A DNA stretch of 64,000 nt from NCBI RefSeq assembly GCF_002162315.1, contig NZ_CP021416.1, positions 2,802,207-2,866,206 on the forward strand, read 5' to 3'. Shown in pieces: positions 32,843-43,859 of this stretch (the stretch's first letter is position 1; each line of letters starts with the position of its first letter). The DNA comes from Sulfurospirillum diekertiae. Lineage in GTDB: Bacteria > Campylobacterota > Campylobacteria > Campylobacterales > Sulfurospirillaceae. Below the pieces are notes generated by a model. That model was not told the DNA's origin. It was given only the letters and a program-made list of their open reading frames with translations, and searched no databases. Position numbers and translations under genes: made by a program.

Positions 32843-32936
32843 CTCTATGTTCTTTCATCAGATAGCAAAGCTATCTTAAAGAACCAAACCTAAAGTACAA
32901 CGCAAAGCGTCGTATTCTAAATTATAGAACATAAAC
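32843..32936 (-). repeat. 94-bp hairpin-rich insertion in the rrn spacer of copy 2
   Basis: Present only in copy 2, between 23S and tRNA-Ala. It is bounded by an 8-bp inverted repeat TATGTTCT (32846-32853) and AGAACATA (32926-32933). Inside are GTTCTTT/AAAGAAC, GATAGC-AAA-GCTATC and ACGC-AAA-GCGT hairpins. No ORF fits. It may be a small mobile or recombined spacer element, or copy 1 may have lost it. Confidence 0.75.
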
Positions 32937-33049
32937 TTAGACTAAAAAGTCTAATATAAAAACAACCGCAATTGTTCTTATATTAGACCTTGTGTCCTCA
33001 TCTTCACTAACAATGTCTTGATACAATTCTTTTACCACTTTTTAAAAAA

Positions 33050-33125
33050 TGGTGGAGAATAGCGGGATCGAACCGCTGACCTCCTGCGTGCAAAGCAGGC
33101 GCTCTCCCAGCTGAGCTAATTCCCC
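33050..33125 (-). tRNA. tRNA-Ala (anticodon TGC), copy 2
   Basis: Identical to the copy at 27243-27318, with encoded CCA and anticodon TGC. Confidence 0.97.
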
Positions 33126-33126
33126 A

Positions 33127-33203
33127 TGGTGGGCTTAAGAGGACTCGAACCTCTGACCTTACCCTTATCAGGGGTACGCTCTAACCACCTGAGCTATAAG
33201 CCC
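33127..33203 (-). tRNA. tRNA-Ile (anticodon GAT), copy 2
   Basis: Identical to the copy at 27320-27396, with encoded CCA and anticodon GAT. Confidence 0.97.
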
Positions 33204-33291
33204 CTCTTTCATTCAATCTCTCAAAACTAAATAAGCTTCCTTAGCAGTTCTCGCCGGAGCACCATTGTGAGATAGTGTCCCTATACTCTAG

Positions 33292-34800
<1,509 letters not shown>

Positions 34801-35040
34801 ATTTATGAAGTGTTCTTCATTTGACTTAAAGTATCTCTTTTTTAATAAAGAGTTGATAATCTCTTTTTTCGCGTCACTGACTAAGGTCGCTTATTTAGAT
34901 TTCAAAGATTGAATTTGACATTGTTAAAATGGTAATGAACGTGAAGCTTGTCCCCTACTTTGGGTACTTCTCTTTAACCCCGCTTTCTCAAACGAGGACG
35001 AAATTATATATCCTTGCACCTTACAAAGACATTAAACTCG
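34801..35040 (-). promoter_or_regulatory. rRNA operon promoter and leader, copy 2
   Basis: Identical to the block at 28994-29233. The TATAAT -10 box is at 35003-35008 on the minus strand and the 16S processing-stem strand at 34877-34913. Confidence 0.65.
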
Positions 35041-35190
35041 CACTGCAACTAATTGGTTTTTTTATTCCTCTCAAGTTGATTAATTTTTCGTTTACTCTCT
35101 TTCCATATAATAGACAATTCACAAATTGCATTTCATCTTATTAATTTGATAAAATGCGGTTTGATTTTACGTCTTTTGAAGGAGAATTAC

Positions 35191-35898
35191 ATGGGACTAT
35201 ATGACAGAAATTATATACAACACAATGCACAAGAGAGTGCCTATGAACAGACAAAGGTCAATGAAAGCTCTATGGGAGTTTTTATTAAACAGACCTATCA
35301 ACTGTTTGCTGCATCACTGCTTGCTGCAAGTGCTGGCTCTTATGTTGGAATTGGTATGGCAAAAACCATCTCTTCTTGGTATTTAGGCCTTGTCATTTTA
35401 GAGTTTATCTTCTTATTTGGACTTTTTGCTGCTAAAAAGAAAGCTGGACTTAATATGATTTTGCTTTTTGGTTTTACATTTATCAGTGGACTAACACTCG
35501 CGCCTTTGCTATCGCATACATTAGGAATGCCAGGCGGTGCTAGTATTGTGGCAAATGCCTTTATTTTAACAACCGTTGCATTTGGTGGACTTTCAGTATT
35601 TGCGATGAATACCACAAGAGATTTTTCAGCAATGGGTAAAATGTTATTTATTACATTAATTGTGATTGTAGTTGCAGGCATCATAAATATCTTTTTCCAC
35701 AGCCCAATTTTACAATTGGCTATTGCAAGTGTTAGTTCTATTTTATTTAGTGCATTCATTCTTTACGATACACAAAACATTATCAAAGGTGCGTATGAAA
35801 CACCTATTGAAGGTGCAATTGCATTGTATTTGGACTTTTTGAATCTCTTTATTTCATTGCTTCAAATTCTTGGAATTTTTGGCTCACGCGACGAATAA
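35191..35898 (+). CDS. Bax inhibitor-1 (Bax1-I/YccA-YbhL) family membrane protein
   Basis: A 235-residue protein with seven hydrophobic segments and the family motifs: the first helix FIKQTYQLFAASLLAASAGS, and the C-terminal FILYDTQNII followed by AIALYLDFLNLF with the conserved Asp residues thought to act as a pH/Ca2+ sensor. The ATG at 35191 has a GAAGGAGAA site; the frame also opens at 35146 but without a site. A TATAAT at 35106-35111 and GATAAAAT near 35150 are promoter candidates. Bacterial members act as Ca2+ leak channels or interact with FtsH (YccA). A terminator follows. Confidence 0.9.
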   Translation: MGLYDRNYIQHNAQESAYEQTKVNESSMGVFIKQTYQLFAASLLAASAGSYVGIGMAKTISSWYLGLVILEFIFLFGLFAAKKKAGLNMILLFGFTFISGLTLAPLLSHTLGMPGGASIVANAFILTTVAFGGLSVFAMNTTRDFSAMGKMLFITLIVIVVAGIINIFFHSPILQLAIASVSSILFSAFILYDTQNIIKGAYETPIEGAIALYLDFLNLFISLLQILGIFGSRDE

Positions 35899-35913
35899 GC
35901 TTTCGATTAGGCA

Positions 35914-35959
35914 TAAAAAAGGGGGACGAGGGGATTCAATTCCTCCGCCCCCTTTTTTT
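35914..35959 (+). terminator. Rho-independent terminator after the Bax1-I gene
   Basis: A GC-rich stem (AAAAAAGGGGGACGAGG paired with CCTCCGCCCCCTTTTTTT) is followed by T-rich sequence, and it is strong in both directions. It therefore also ends the minus-strand rhodanese gene. A TTACATGTAA copy lies immediately after it at 35962-35971, as after the pldA terminator. Confidence 0.9.
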
Positions 35960-35976
35960 ATTTACATGTAAAACTA

Positions 35977-37190
35977 TTAACCTAAAGGTTCATTGACCTT
36001 AATCTCACATGTACCACTTTTATCACATTTGATATTCGCATCAAAGTAGAAGATCTTACTCACATCAACTTTGGCATTTTTAAGTTTCAAGAAAGCTTCC
36101 ATCGATCTTCCGCCTGCGGAGCAGTTCATAATCACCACTTTACCTTTTGGAAGTTTTGCAGCAAATTCTGTGGCACTCAGTTTCCCTGCTTCGATATTGA
36201 TAGCCCCTTTTATATGGCCATTGGCATATTCTGTGGCACTTCGTACATCGATAACAGCCACATTGGCTGGTATTTTATCACTCACAATGAGTGCTTTATA
36301 CCATTCACCGTCTACGGTTCCTTCATCTTCTCCTAGTTTAATACCTTCGACGAAGGCATCTTTTTTAGGAGTTGGGGCTACGTCTACTTTTTTAGCGCCA
36401 CCGGCTGTGGTTTGGAGTCCAGCTTCTTTCCATTCTGGGTATCCACCGGCATAGACACTAATTTTTGATAACCAAACTCTTGGAGTTTTTTAGCTAAGTT
36501 ATGGGATTTAGCACAATTATAACCTTCACAGAAACTTATAATCGGTGTTGTTTTATCTATGGGCAAACGACCTTTGAGTGTATCAAGCTCTTCATCACTC
36601 ATATACATTGAACCAGGAATTGTTCCTGCCATATATTTTGCATAAGGTCTTGCATCCATAAAGAGAGCTTTATTATTTTTGAAAATAGCTTGTGCTGCTG
36701 GTAAACCTATCTCTGGATAGTTTTTAACTATCCATTCAGGTTCACCTGCTTGGTACAATTTAACATTGGTAAAGCCATGTTCTTTCAGGTAGCCTGCAAC
36801 GATTGGGCTTTTTTCACAATCCCAACCACCACAGAAAACAATAATCTCTTTATCTTTAGCGACTTTATCCAGTTGACCAATATATTGATCAATTTGAGTA
36901 TCAGGAATATTCAAGCTTGATGGAATCGTACTTACTAAATATTTTGGATTGGGTCGTGCATCAATCAAGAGGGCTTTAGCGCCATCTCTTGTTCCGTTCC
37001 CTATAGCGACTTTAACGTAAGCATAATCCACATTCTCTAGTTTAAACTTCTCCATCAACTCTTTTACATGTAAAGTTGGTTCATTCAACACTTTTGCACT
37101 AGGGGTTGCACTGGTTTCGGGTTGATTCGTACATCCTGCTAGCAACAATCCTGCTACGATCAGGCTACTGGCGAATACTCTTATTCTCAT
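35977..37190 (-). pseudogene. Triple-rhodanese lipoprotein of operon A, frameshifted
   Basis: Paralogue of the intact gene at 43860-45077. The N-terminal part has a lipobox (LLLAGC near residue 19) and two rhodanese domains with active-site loops FCGGWDCEKS and FCEGYNCAKS. The C-terminal part (from about 36300 down) is a third domain with NCSAGGRS and the KCDKSGTCEIK end. The two parts are in different frames because a T run at 36462-36466 has five T where the paralogue has six. Rhodaneses carry sulfane sulfur; a periplasmic lipoprotein of this kind would deliver polysulfide sulfur to the neighbouring reductase. It could be decayed, slippage-regulated, or a sequencing error. Confidence 0.85.
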
Positions 37191-37207
37191 TGTTTCTCCT
37201 TTGGGGT

Positions 37208-38473
37208 TTAATGGTGTTCTCTTAATTCATTCACAGAAAAAAGCGTATCAAAAAGCTTATAAATCATAATCACCACGCCCACAGAGCCAACAACGATAAA
37301 GATCTCTCCTAAGTGTGGTGCGACGTAATTAAAAGATTTAGACAATGCATAAAAATCGTATTTTTCATACCCAAGTCCAAAACGGTTGGACATAGGATTG
37401 GCATTACCTCCATAAACAAAAAGATACCTTCCCACAAAGCCACCGATGACCACAGAAATAGAAGCAACTAGTGTAAATATAGGCTGTCGTGCCTTAACAA
37501 TACATAAAAAGGGGAGTGCCAATGTCAAAAAGATGTATCCCGTAAAATAGACATAACGAAATGGGCCAAAAAGAATCAAAAATGCCCAATCTTTATCGAC
37601 CGTCATATAACCAAAAATTTCATAAAGACCTAGCAGAGAGACAAAAAACAACATGGCTCTGCGAATAATATCCATTAATCCTTTGTATTCTGTTTTACTG
37701 CGGTGAGCGAAGAAACTGATGATTCCCATAATGCCTAAAGACGAGACAAAAGCAGAGATAATAAAAAATAAAACGTCAAAAAGGGAAATTCTGTCCAGAG
37801 ATGACGTGCCGTATTCATAGAAAAGTTTCGCTTGAATATAATACTCAATCAAGTCAACCCCAATGCTTAACACTAAAATAGGTAATGCCAAGCGTTTTGC
37901 CCACTCTCGTTTATGAGTTAGAACCAGATAAATTTCAAATAAAACAAACGGGATATAGGTACAATAAAGTGGCAACATCAACCACATGCCTGCATTAAGA
38001 TTGGGTGTCAGTACCATCCAAACCATATTGAGCATATTAAGATCGGTTGCAATTGTAAAGAGTCCTGCAAACACCATCGAAATTCCGATGACCATGAAAC
38101 CTGCTGCTGCTTTAGCGATAAGATTAAAATTCATCAACTCTGCCAATGCGACCAAAAAGATCACTCCACTCCCCGTATAAATCATGTACATGTAATTGAC
38201 AATGAAAAGCGTCCAAGGGATATTACGATTGACCTCGCCGACATCTCCGAAAACGGCTAAACGCATCGCCTCTTTCAGAGCGGGATCGGTTGGGTTGAGC
38301 CCTGAAGCATGCGCATTAGCAGCTGCACTAAAATAGCGTACATCAAAAATTTCATAAATGCCAATACATGCAAAGACTAGAAGAACATAGCCTAAAAGCA
38401 TCGTTTTATTGAGCAACAGTTGAACGATACTGATCTTGTTAATATCAAGACCTGCAAACCTTATTTTTTCCAT
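37208..38473 (-). CDS. NrfD/PsrC-type membrane quinol subunit, operon A
   Basis: A 421-residue membrane protein with about ten hydrophobic helices, the NrfD/PsrC fold that exchanges electrons with menaquinone in the inner membrane. Visible features include NIPWTLFIVNYMYMIYTGSG near residue 85 and a C-terminal YVAPHLGEIFIVVGSVG. It starts within the 3' end of the FeS-subunit gene and is followed 17 bp later by the rhodanese gene. It is clearly different from the 389-residue NrfD protein of operon B, although the catalytic and rhodanese subunits of the two operons are close paralogues. Confidence 0.88.
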   Translation of the reverse strand: MEKIRFAGLDINKISIVQLLLNKTMLLGYVLLVFACIGIYEIFDVRYFSAAANAHASGLNPTDPALKEAMRLAVFGDVGEVNRNIPWTLFIVNYMYMIYTGSGVIFLVALAELMNFNLIAKAAAGFMVIGISMVFAGLFTIATDLNMLNMVWMVLTPNLNAGMWLMLPLYCTYIPFVLFEIYLVLTHKREWAKRLALPILVLSIGVDLIEYYIQAKLFYEYGTSSLDRISLFDVLFFIISAFVSSLGIMGIISFFAHRSKTEYKGLMDIIRRAMLFFVSLLGLYEIFGYMTVDKDWAFLILFGPFRYVYFTGYIFLTLALPFLCIVKARQPIFTLVASISVVIGGFVGRYLFVYGGNANPMSNRFGLGYEKYDFYALSKSFNYVAPHLGEIFIVVGSVGVVIMIYKLFDTLFSVNELREHH

Positions 38474-39128
38474 TCTGTACTCCTTCGATTGCGAGCTTGA
38501 TCATACATGGGTTTAATCTCTTCCCATGTGTGAATAATCGTATTATGCGAAACACTCTGCTTAGCATAGGCTTCATCATTGGGTAAAATATAAAAAAGTT
38601 TTTGGAAGCGTTCCTGTATGTTCTTTTTTGAAAGAAGAAGCGTTTTGTTTTGAGAAGCTTCACAATATCGCTATTTTCATCATCCAAATCACCAAAGGTT
38701 CTCACTTTAGTCGGACACGTCGCTTGACACGCGGTCGTACCGCCTTCCACCAATGAGCGGTGATCGCAAAATGTGCATTTATCCACAGCAACCATCGTGT
38801 CATCCACAAACCGTGCATCATACGGGCATGCTTCCATACACCCTTTGCATAAAATACATTTATGTGCATCTACTTTGACAATACCTCCCTGTGCAAAATG
38901 GCTTGCGTTGGTAGGGCACACACTCACACACGGTGCATCAATACAGTGGTTACATTGCGACGGATAGAGATTGGCAAAGGGTTTGCCAAAAATGGTTCCT
39001 TCCACCACACCGATCCAAATACGTTGTTTATCCGCACCCAACTGAACGCCATTTTCCTCTTTACATGCAACCTCACACGCTTTGCAGTTGATACAATTTT
39101 GATAATCTAATGCCATTGCATAATTCAT
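38461..39128 (-). pseudogene. Ferredoxin-like 4x[4Fe-4S] subunit (PsrB type), operon A, frameshifted near its end
   Basis: The first 165 residues hold four cysteine groups: NCINCKACEVACKEENG, CNHCIDAPCVSVCPTN, CILCKGCMEACPYDARFV and CTFCDHRSL...CQATCP. They are those of the electron-transfer subunit between NrfD and the Mo subunit. After KLLKTKRFF the frame shifts at a run of six A (38624-38629): removing one gives a tail with LPKTFYILPNDEAY that matches the KPKLFYIL end of the operon B protein and stops at 38461, just inside the NrfD start. As written, the frame runs to 38445 with an unrelated tail. The ATG at 39128 has a GGAGGG site. Confidence 0.82.
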
Positions 39129-39130
39129 CT

Positions 39131-41554
39131 TCACACCCTCCTGATCGATACGAGCGTTTCGTGCATATTGGCACATCCGTGTACCGGCTCAATCGTATCT
39201 TCAATAATTTCATTATCACTCGCACCATTGCGATGCGCAAACGTTAGTCCTTCTGATTTTGCGCCAAATCCATGAATATAAAAAACGCTTTGTGGTACAA
39301 TTTTAGGAGTTGGATAGGCTTTAATTCGCACATGTCCTACGCGGCTTGTCACTTCAACCGTATCTCCAAACTGAATGTTTAACGCTTCGGCTTCTTTGTC
39401 ATTGATCCACAAATAATTCTCACGCATCAGCTCTAGGAGCATGATGTTATTTTGGGTTGCATTTTGGGTGAACTGTGCATGGCGCCCTGTAATAAATTTA
39501 AATTTGCCTGCTGGAACGTTTACATACTCTTCATCCCTCCACACGGGCATAGGATCAACGCCTTTGGCTGCCATACTGCCCAAAAAGCATTCAACTTTTT
39601 TATTAGGAGTGTTAAACGAGCGTTTAAGATCGGCGACATCCACAGGATTGACACAAATATCGTGCAAAAAGGCGTCAGGATCGTACTCTTCTTCAAGCTT
39701 CAATACAGAGTAAAACTTTTTATCTTTAGGGTAGTATTCATACGTATTGTTATCAATCTTTTTAAAGTAGGTAAGCATATTGGGATAAAAAACACCCTTC
39801 TCACGTAAGACTCCCCACGCCTCTTCACCATATTTTTCAACAAACATATGTTTGTTCGTCTCTTCTTGATCGTGCATAAAAGGCTCTGCTAAATCAAAAC
39901 CATTTTCGTCATAGAACTCATCTTCTGGTGTATCTTCAAGCTCTTCTTGCACATCTTCATCATATTTTTTGGTAATTTCCCACAACGGTTTTGAAAGTTT
40001 TTGGGCTAAGCCTCGCATAATTTCATTCACCGGTTTACTCTCATACATAGGCTCAATCACTTTTTCACGTATCGCGATGGAGGGCTCAATCCCTGCAAAC
40101 GACTGCACGGGATCTTCCCTCTCTAAGTAGGTACACTCTGGTAAAATAACATCTGCTAGCATTGCTGTATCACTTGGCATTGTATCGATTACAACCACCA
40201 AATCCATCTTTTCAAACATTGTCCGAGTTTTAGTAGAATTTGGTACCGAGAGCATTGGATTTTGTTTATAAACAAACATCCCACGGATTGGATAGGGGGA
40301 TTTGCCCTCTTCGACCATATTGCGCCATCCTACCCATGTGCCTGTTGCACCGACAACCGCGGCTAAATTTTTATCGATTCTAGGTTTCGCGTTGGCATAC
40401 ATTGGAGCGGTGGTCGTATGCTCACCCAATGGAAGTTTTTTACCAAAAACAATGCCACCTTTGACATCGATGCCACCGCCAAGTGCTGTAAAAAGTGCCA
40501 TAGCGCGACGCAGTTGAAAATCATTTTTAGACCATGTCGTGCGTCTTCCTTGGTAATAAACCGATTGAGGTGCATTTGCCATAAAATCATGGGCGATTTT
40601 ACATATCGTTGAAGCAGGAACACCTGTAATTTTTTCTGCCCATTCAGGTGTATATTCACTCTCAATGATATGCTTTTTGTATTTATCAAAATCAACAAAG
40701 TTTTTGGCAACATAACTGCGATTGTAAACTTGATCGATAATCGCAACATACGTCAATGCTAGCACAAACGCCAAGTCGGTTCCTGGACGAATTGGGACAT
40801 AGGTATCAGCGTGCATTGCGGTATTGGTAAAGCGTGGATCGACCACAACCAGTTTCATACCACGTCCACGGGTGCGTTTAAACATATCCATCGTGTCAGG
40901 CGTTAAAATCGCTTCGGCGCGATTCGCTCCTGCCATAATGACGTACTTCGCATTTTCCAAATCCGCTTGTCCATAACCACCGATAGTTAATGTATAGCCT
41001 GAAACAGCGGTTTGCAAACAAATGGTTGAGTGGTTAAGGAAATTGGACGATCCAAATTTATCGGCCATAAAGGTTTTAAAGGTGTGTTCTGCCAACCCTT
41101 CCCCTGCGCAATAGCCAATGCAGGAACGGTTGTCTTTTTCTTCTTCTAAAATTTTGACCAATTTGTCTTTAATATACGCATTCGCCTCTTCCCATGTCGC
41201 ACGTCTGTATTTGCCATCGCCTCTCTCTCCGGTACGAATTAAAGGGTATTTGAGTCGATCGGGATCATACAGGGCATGAATACCTGCTGCTCCTCTGGCA
41301 CAGAGCATATTACGAGATTTAGGGAAATAAGGATTGGGATCTAATTTTGTTACAATACCATTACGTACATGCGCAATCGCCGCACATTTATTAACACACA
41401 TTTCACAGATGGTTGGAACTTCCTTCATTAGTGTCACTTGAGGTTTCTCTTTTGAGCTTGCAAGAATGGTTGACGAACTAAGCGCCGTTCCACTTGCAAT
41501 ACTTAAGGCGACACTGCCTTGAAGAAATCTCCTTCGTGAGATCTCTACTTTCAT
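39131..41554 (-). CDS. Molybdopterin oxidoreductase catalytic subunit (PsrA/PhsA-like), operon A
   Basis: An 807-residue periplasmic enzyme with a twin-arginine signal (SRRRFLQG at residues 5-12). A [4Fe-4S] site follows (CEMCVNKCAAIAH near residue 48 and LCARG near 85), then the bis-MGD-binding domain. The likely Mo ligand is the cysteine in NHSTICLQTAVSGY near residue 173. Length and features fit polysulfide or thiosulfate reductases rather than arsenate or tetrathionate reductases. It has an acidic insertion near residues 540-575. It precedes the FeS gene by 2 bp. The ATG at 41554 has a GGAG site; upstream in-frame codons are not needed. Confidence 0.9.
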   Translation of the reverse strand: MKVEISRRRFLQGSVALSIASGTALSSSTILASSKEKPQVTLMKEVPTICEMCVNKCAAIAHVRNGIVTKLDPNPYFPKSRNMLCARGAAGIHALYDPDRLKYPLIRTGERGDGKYRRATWEEANAYIKDKLVKILEEEKDNRSCIGYCAGEGLAEHTFKTFMADKFGSSNFLNHSTICLQTAVSGYTLTIGGYGQADLENAKYVIMAGANRAEAILTPDTMDMFKRTRGRGMKLVVVDPRFTNTAMHADTYVPIRPGTDLAFVLALTYVAIIDQVYNRSYVAKNFVDFDKYKKHIIESEYTPEWAEKITGVPASTICKIAHDFMANAPQSVYYQGRRTTWSKNDFQLRRAMALFTALGGGIDVKGGIVFGKKLPLGEHTTTAPMYANAKPRIDKNLAAVVGATGTWVGWRNMVEEGKSPYPIRGMFVYKQNPMLSVPNSTKTRTMFEKMDLVVVIDTMPSDTAMLADVILPECTYLEREDPVQSFAGIEPSIAIREKVIEPMYESKPVNEIMRGLAQKLSKPLWEITKKYDEDVQEELEDTPEDEFYDENGFDLAEPFMHDQEETNKHMFVEKYGEEAWGVLREKGVFYPNMLTYFKKIDNNTYEYYPKDKKFYSVLKLEEEYDPDAFLHDICVNPVDVADLKRSFNTPNKKVECFLGSMAAKGVDPMPVWRDEEYVNVPAGKFKFITGRHAQFTQNATQNNIMLLELMRENYLWINDKEAEALNIQFGDTVEVTSRVGHVRIKAYPTPKIVPQSVFYIHGFGAKSEGLTFAHRNGASDNEIIEDTIEPVHGCANMHETLVSIRRV

Positions 41555-41911
41555 TCGTTTTCTCCACTTCAATTTTTAAACATTAGGTTTGACAAAACCT
41601 ACTGAAATAACCATTTCATGGATACATTGTAAGGAGAGTTTCTTTATATTATTATTAAACAAAATCATTTTTATAAGTTAAATGAATTAAGATGAGAGCA
41701 GAAGCCCGATGTAATCGCTTATAAAAAAAATAAATAAATTTTATAATTTTATTTAACTTAGTAAAAAAAAGTGTGCTTTTTTAGAATATTAGTAAAAAAA
41801 TAATGACATTTTTGAGATTTCTATACCTATTTTTAAATATTCTAAGATACCGCTAAGAGGGGTAAGGTTGTAGGAAGAGGCTAAAGATGTTAGCCTCTGA
41901 TGGTGAAATCT
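41555..41911. promoter_or_regulatory. Upstream region of operon A
   Basis: This 357-bp gap holds no gene. Close to the operon start is a small hairpin TAGGTTT-GACA-AAACCTA (41584-41601), and farther upstream two TTAGTAAA elements (41758-41765 and 41789-41796) and TATTTAACT (41750-41758). These elements recur upstream of operon B. Confidence 0.5.
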
Positions 41912-42347
41912 CTATTTTTCACCTGGTTCTTTTGTGCAGTTAGCACCATCTCCTTTGATGACCACTCGCACACGCTTCTCTTTTCCTTTTTGCTGCTCGT
42001 TTTCATACAGAAGCTCCCGTATTTCACTTTGAAATGATTCGATACAGTCTTGGCTATTTTTAGTCGTATCCAAAATCAGCACTTTCTCTTCTTTGGGATT
42101 TGAAGATGCACTCTTCTCTTTTGCGGTAGCCTTTTGGATAGAAGCATTTAGATCACACTCCTCTTCTAAAAGTGTATTAATTTTTTGCGTTAGCGCTTCA
42201 ATGGAGTTATTTTTATCATCGGGTTTGGCATAAAGAATTTTAGTAATCTCATTTTGAAACACTTCCGTACAATCAGTTCGACTCTGGGGATTAGCACTCA
42301 TCAACAATGAAGCCAACAATGGTAAACTAAATATAACTTTTTTTCAT
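41912..42347 (-). pseudogene. Secreted Cys-containing protein of unknown function, frameshifted at start
   Basis: The visible open frame (135 residues from an internal TTG) begins inside a signal peptide. Upstream, GGAGATAAA precedes an ATG at 42347 followed by seven A (42338-42344); with six A the product reads MKKVIFSLPLLASLLMSANP, an ideal signal peptide. The mature part has two related halves around CTEVFQNEITKILY and CIESFQSEIRELLY joined by a charged linker. So it is an internal duplication with one Cys per repeat start plus an extra at the end. I recognise no family. The frameshift context is the same as in the cytochrome-like gene at 23200. Confidence 0.7.
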
Positions 42348-42516
42348 TTTATCTCCTTTTTTTTAACTATTATATACTATAATTATAAAAATATTTACTT
42401 TTATTGATATTAAATCTTTACATGTAAAGTTATATGATTCAAAACGAGACGCTCATAAAAAAGAGGAGGAAGGGAATGAGAGAGAAAGGAGCGTTTAGAC
42501 TGCTCCTTGAATGGTG

Positions 42517-43428
42517 TTAAATTGAGGGTTTAATATCTTGTTTTCGGGTAATAAAATCAAGTGTACTTGCGATCAGCGCATCTTGAATACGGTCTTTGAG
42601 ATAGCAGATATAAAATTTTCGCATCAAATGAATACCTTTGATCGTGCCGATATGTAATCTTCCTGCTTGCACGTCATCTTCAACCATGTATTTGGAAAGA
42701 ATGGAAACCGTTGGAGCACCGTTGATGTCAGCTTTGAGGAGTGTTTGTTTGATGGTCATTGCACTGTTGGCGATATTTTTAATCGTAAAATTTTTACAAT
42801 CCACATCTATTTTATGAAATGTCTCATAAATAATTTTACGCGTGTTGGACTCCTCTTCGCGGCAAATCCACTGCAAATCAAAGAGCTCTTCTTTTTTTAA
42901 AATACTAGGAAGCGGCGATCTGCTGACAACAACCAGCTCATCTTCCATCCATTCACGATAGAAAATATTGGGATGAAAGGTAGGAGACTCGATGAGTGCT
43001 AGATCGACTTTTCGGTTCACCACAAGCTCGGTTAGCTCAACGGAGCTGTTGACTTTGACCATCACTTGGTTGGAAATCACCTCTTGAATATCGTTGAGAA
43101 ACTCAGGTAAAATATAATTTCCAATCACAGGAGAAGCGCCTAGAATAAAGAGTATCTCTTTATTAACCAGACGCAGAACCTCTTTTTCCGTAATCAAAAT
43201 TTGCTTTTCAAGGCTGAGCAACACTTGAAAAAGTTCTTCGCCCTCTTTGGTAAGGTTAATGCCACTCTTTTTGCGATCCACGATGGGAATGTTCAAATAA
43301 TCTTCAAGGAATTTGATCTGTTGCGTAACGGCAGGTTGGCTAATTCCAAGCTTTCTAGAAGCTTTTGAAAAACTTTTTTCTCGCACAACGGTTAAAAACG
43401 TCTCTATCTTCGCAAAATCTTTAAACAT
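42517..43428 (-). CDS. LysR-family transcriptional regulator
   Basis: A 303-residue protein with the LysR winged helix-turn-helix at residues 1-62 (SFSKASRKLGISQPAVTQQIKFLE) and a periplasmic-binding-like effector domain (about 90-295). It sits between the two molybdoenzyme operons in the same orientation, so it is a natural candidate to control one or both. The effector is unknown. TTACATGTAA lies at 42418, about 100 bp downstream of its stop. Confidence 0.92.
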   Translation of the reverse strand: MFKDFAKIETFLTVVREKSFSKASRKLGISQPAVTQQIKFLEDYLNIPIVDRKKSGINLTKEGEELFQVLLSLEKQILITEKEVLRLVNKEILFILGASPVIGNYILPEFLNDIQEVISNQVMVKVNSSVELTELVVNRKVDLALIESPTFHPNIFYREWMEDELVVVSRSPLPSILKKEELFDLQWICREEESNTRKIIYETFHKIDVDCKNFTIKNIANSAMTIKQTLLKADINGAPTVSILSKYMVEDDVQAGRLHIGTIKGIHLMRKFYICYLKDRIQDALIASTLDFITRKQDIKPSI

Positions 43429-43470
43429 TCACATCCCTATTTAAACAGTTCTAAATCCATCTCACAACCA

Positions 43471-43791
43471 TCAATAACACAAAGCCGTATTGCCACTATC
43501 GCTCGCAAAATGATAGAGAAAATCGTACAGGTGTTTAAGAGAAGCATCGGTTAATGGCTTTGCATCAGGACATAAAAGCAGCATCTCCGCTTTAAGTGTT
43601 CCTGCTTCATAAAAGTGTTGCCACTCGTTTTGCGTATGTTTTTTAGCCATCACATTTCCACTAAAACCACAGACCGTACGCATCTCTTTTTTAAAAATAT
43701 CTGCACCCATCGTTGCATCCGCTAAAAGGGGTGGTGCAAAACAACCAAACGCCACATAAGCGCTTAGCAATACATTTGTAAATTTTACCAT
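43471..43791 (-). CDS. Heme-less cytochrome c-like periplasmic protein, distant paralogue
   Basis: A 106-residue secreted protein (signal peptide ending near LLADA) related to the proteins at 22626 and 23200: it shares AKKHTQNEWQHFYEAG and the end FASDSGNTALCY. It again lacks CXXCH. Three or four cysteines remain (VCGFSG, LLLCPD, ALCY), so disulfides or a metal site are possible. It lies just upstream of the LysR gene and downstream of the operon B rhodanese gene, which connects this family to the sulfur-reductase locus (inference). The start ATG has an AGAGGTAAAAC leader. Confidence 0.78.
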   Translation of the reverse strand: MVKFTNVLLSAYVAFGCFAPPLLADATMGADIFKKEMRTVCGFSGNVMAKKHTQNEWQHFYEAGTLKAEMLLLCPDAKPLTDASLKHLYDFLYHFASDSGNTALCY

Positions 43792-43812
43792 GTTTTACCT
43801 CTTTTAGTGTAA

Positions 43813-43840
43813 GCGATCAGAGCGTTTCATCTCTGATCGC
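43813..43840 (-). terminator. Hairpin between operon B and the cytochrome-like gene
   Basis: A perfect 10-bp stem GCGATCAGAG/CTCTGATCGC with an eight-base loop lies 20 bp after the rhodanese stop. No T run follows on the minus strand, so it may be a weak terminator or an mRNA-stabilising hairpin rather than a full stop signal. Confidence 0.5.
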
Positions 43841-43859
43841 AGCTTTACATGTAAAACTA

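Noticed and set aside
43813-43840. Strong Rho-independent terminator after operon B
   Set aside because: The stem is perfect but no T run follows in the transcribed direction, so it is listed with low confidence.
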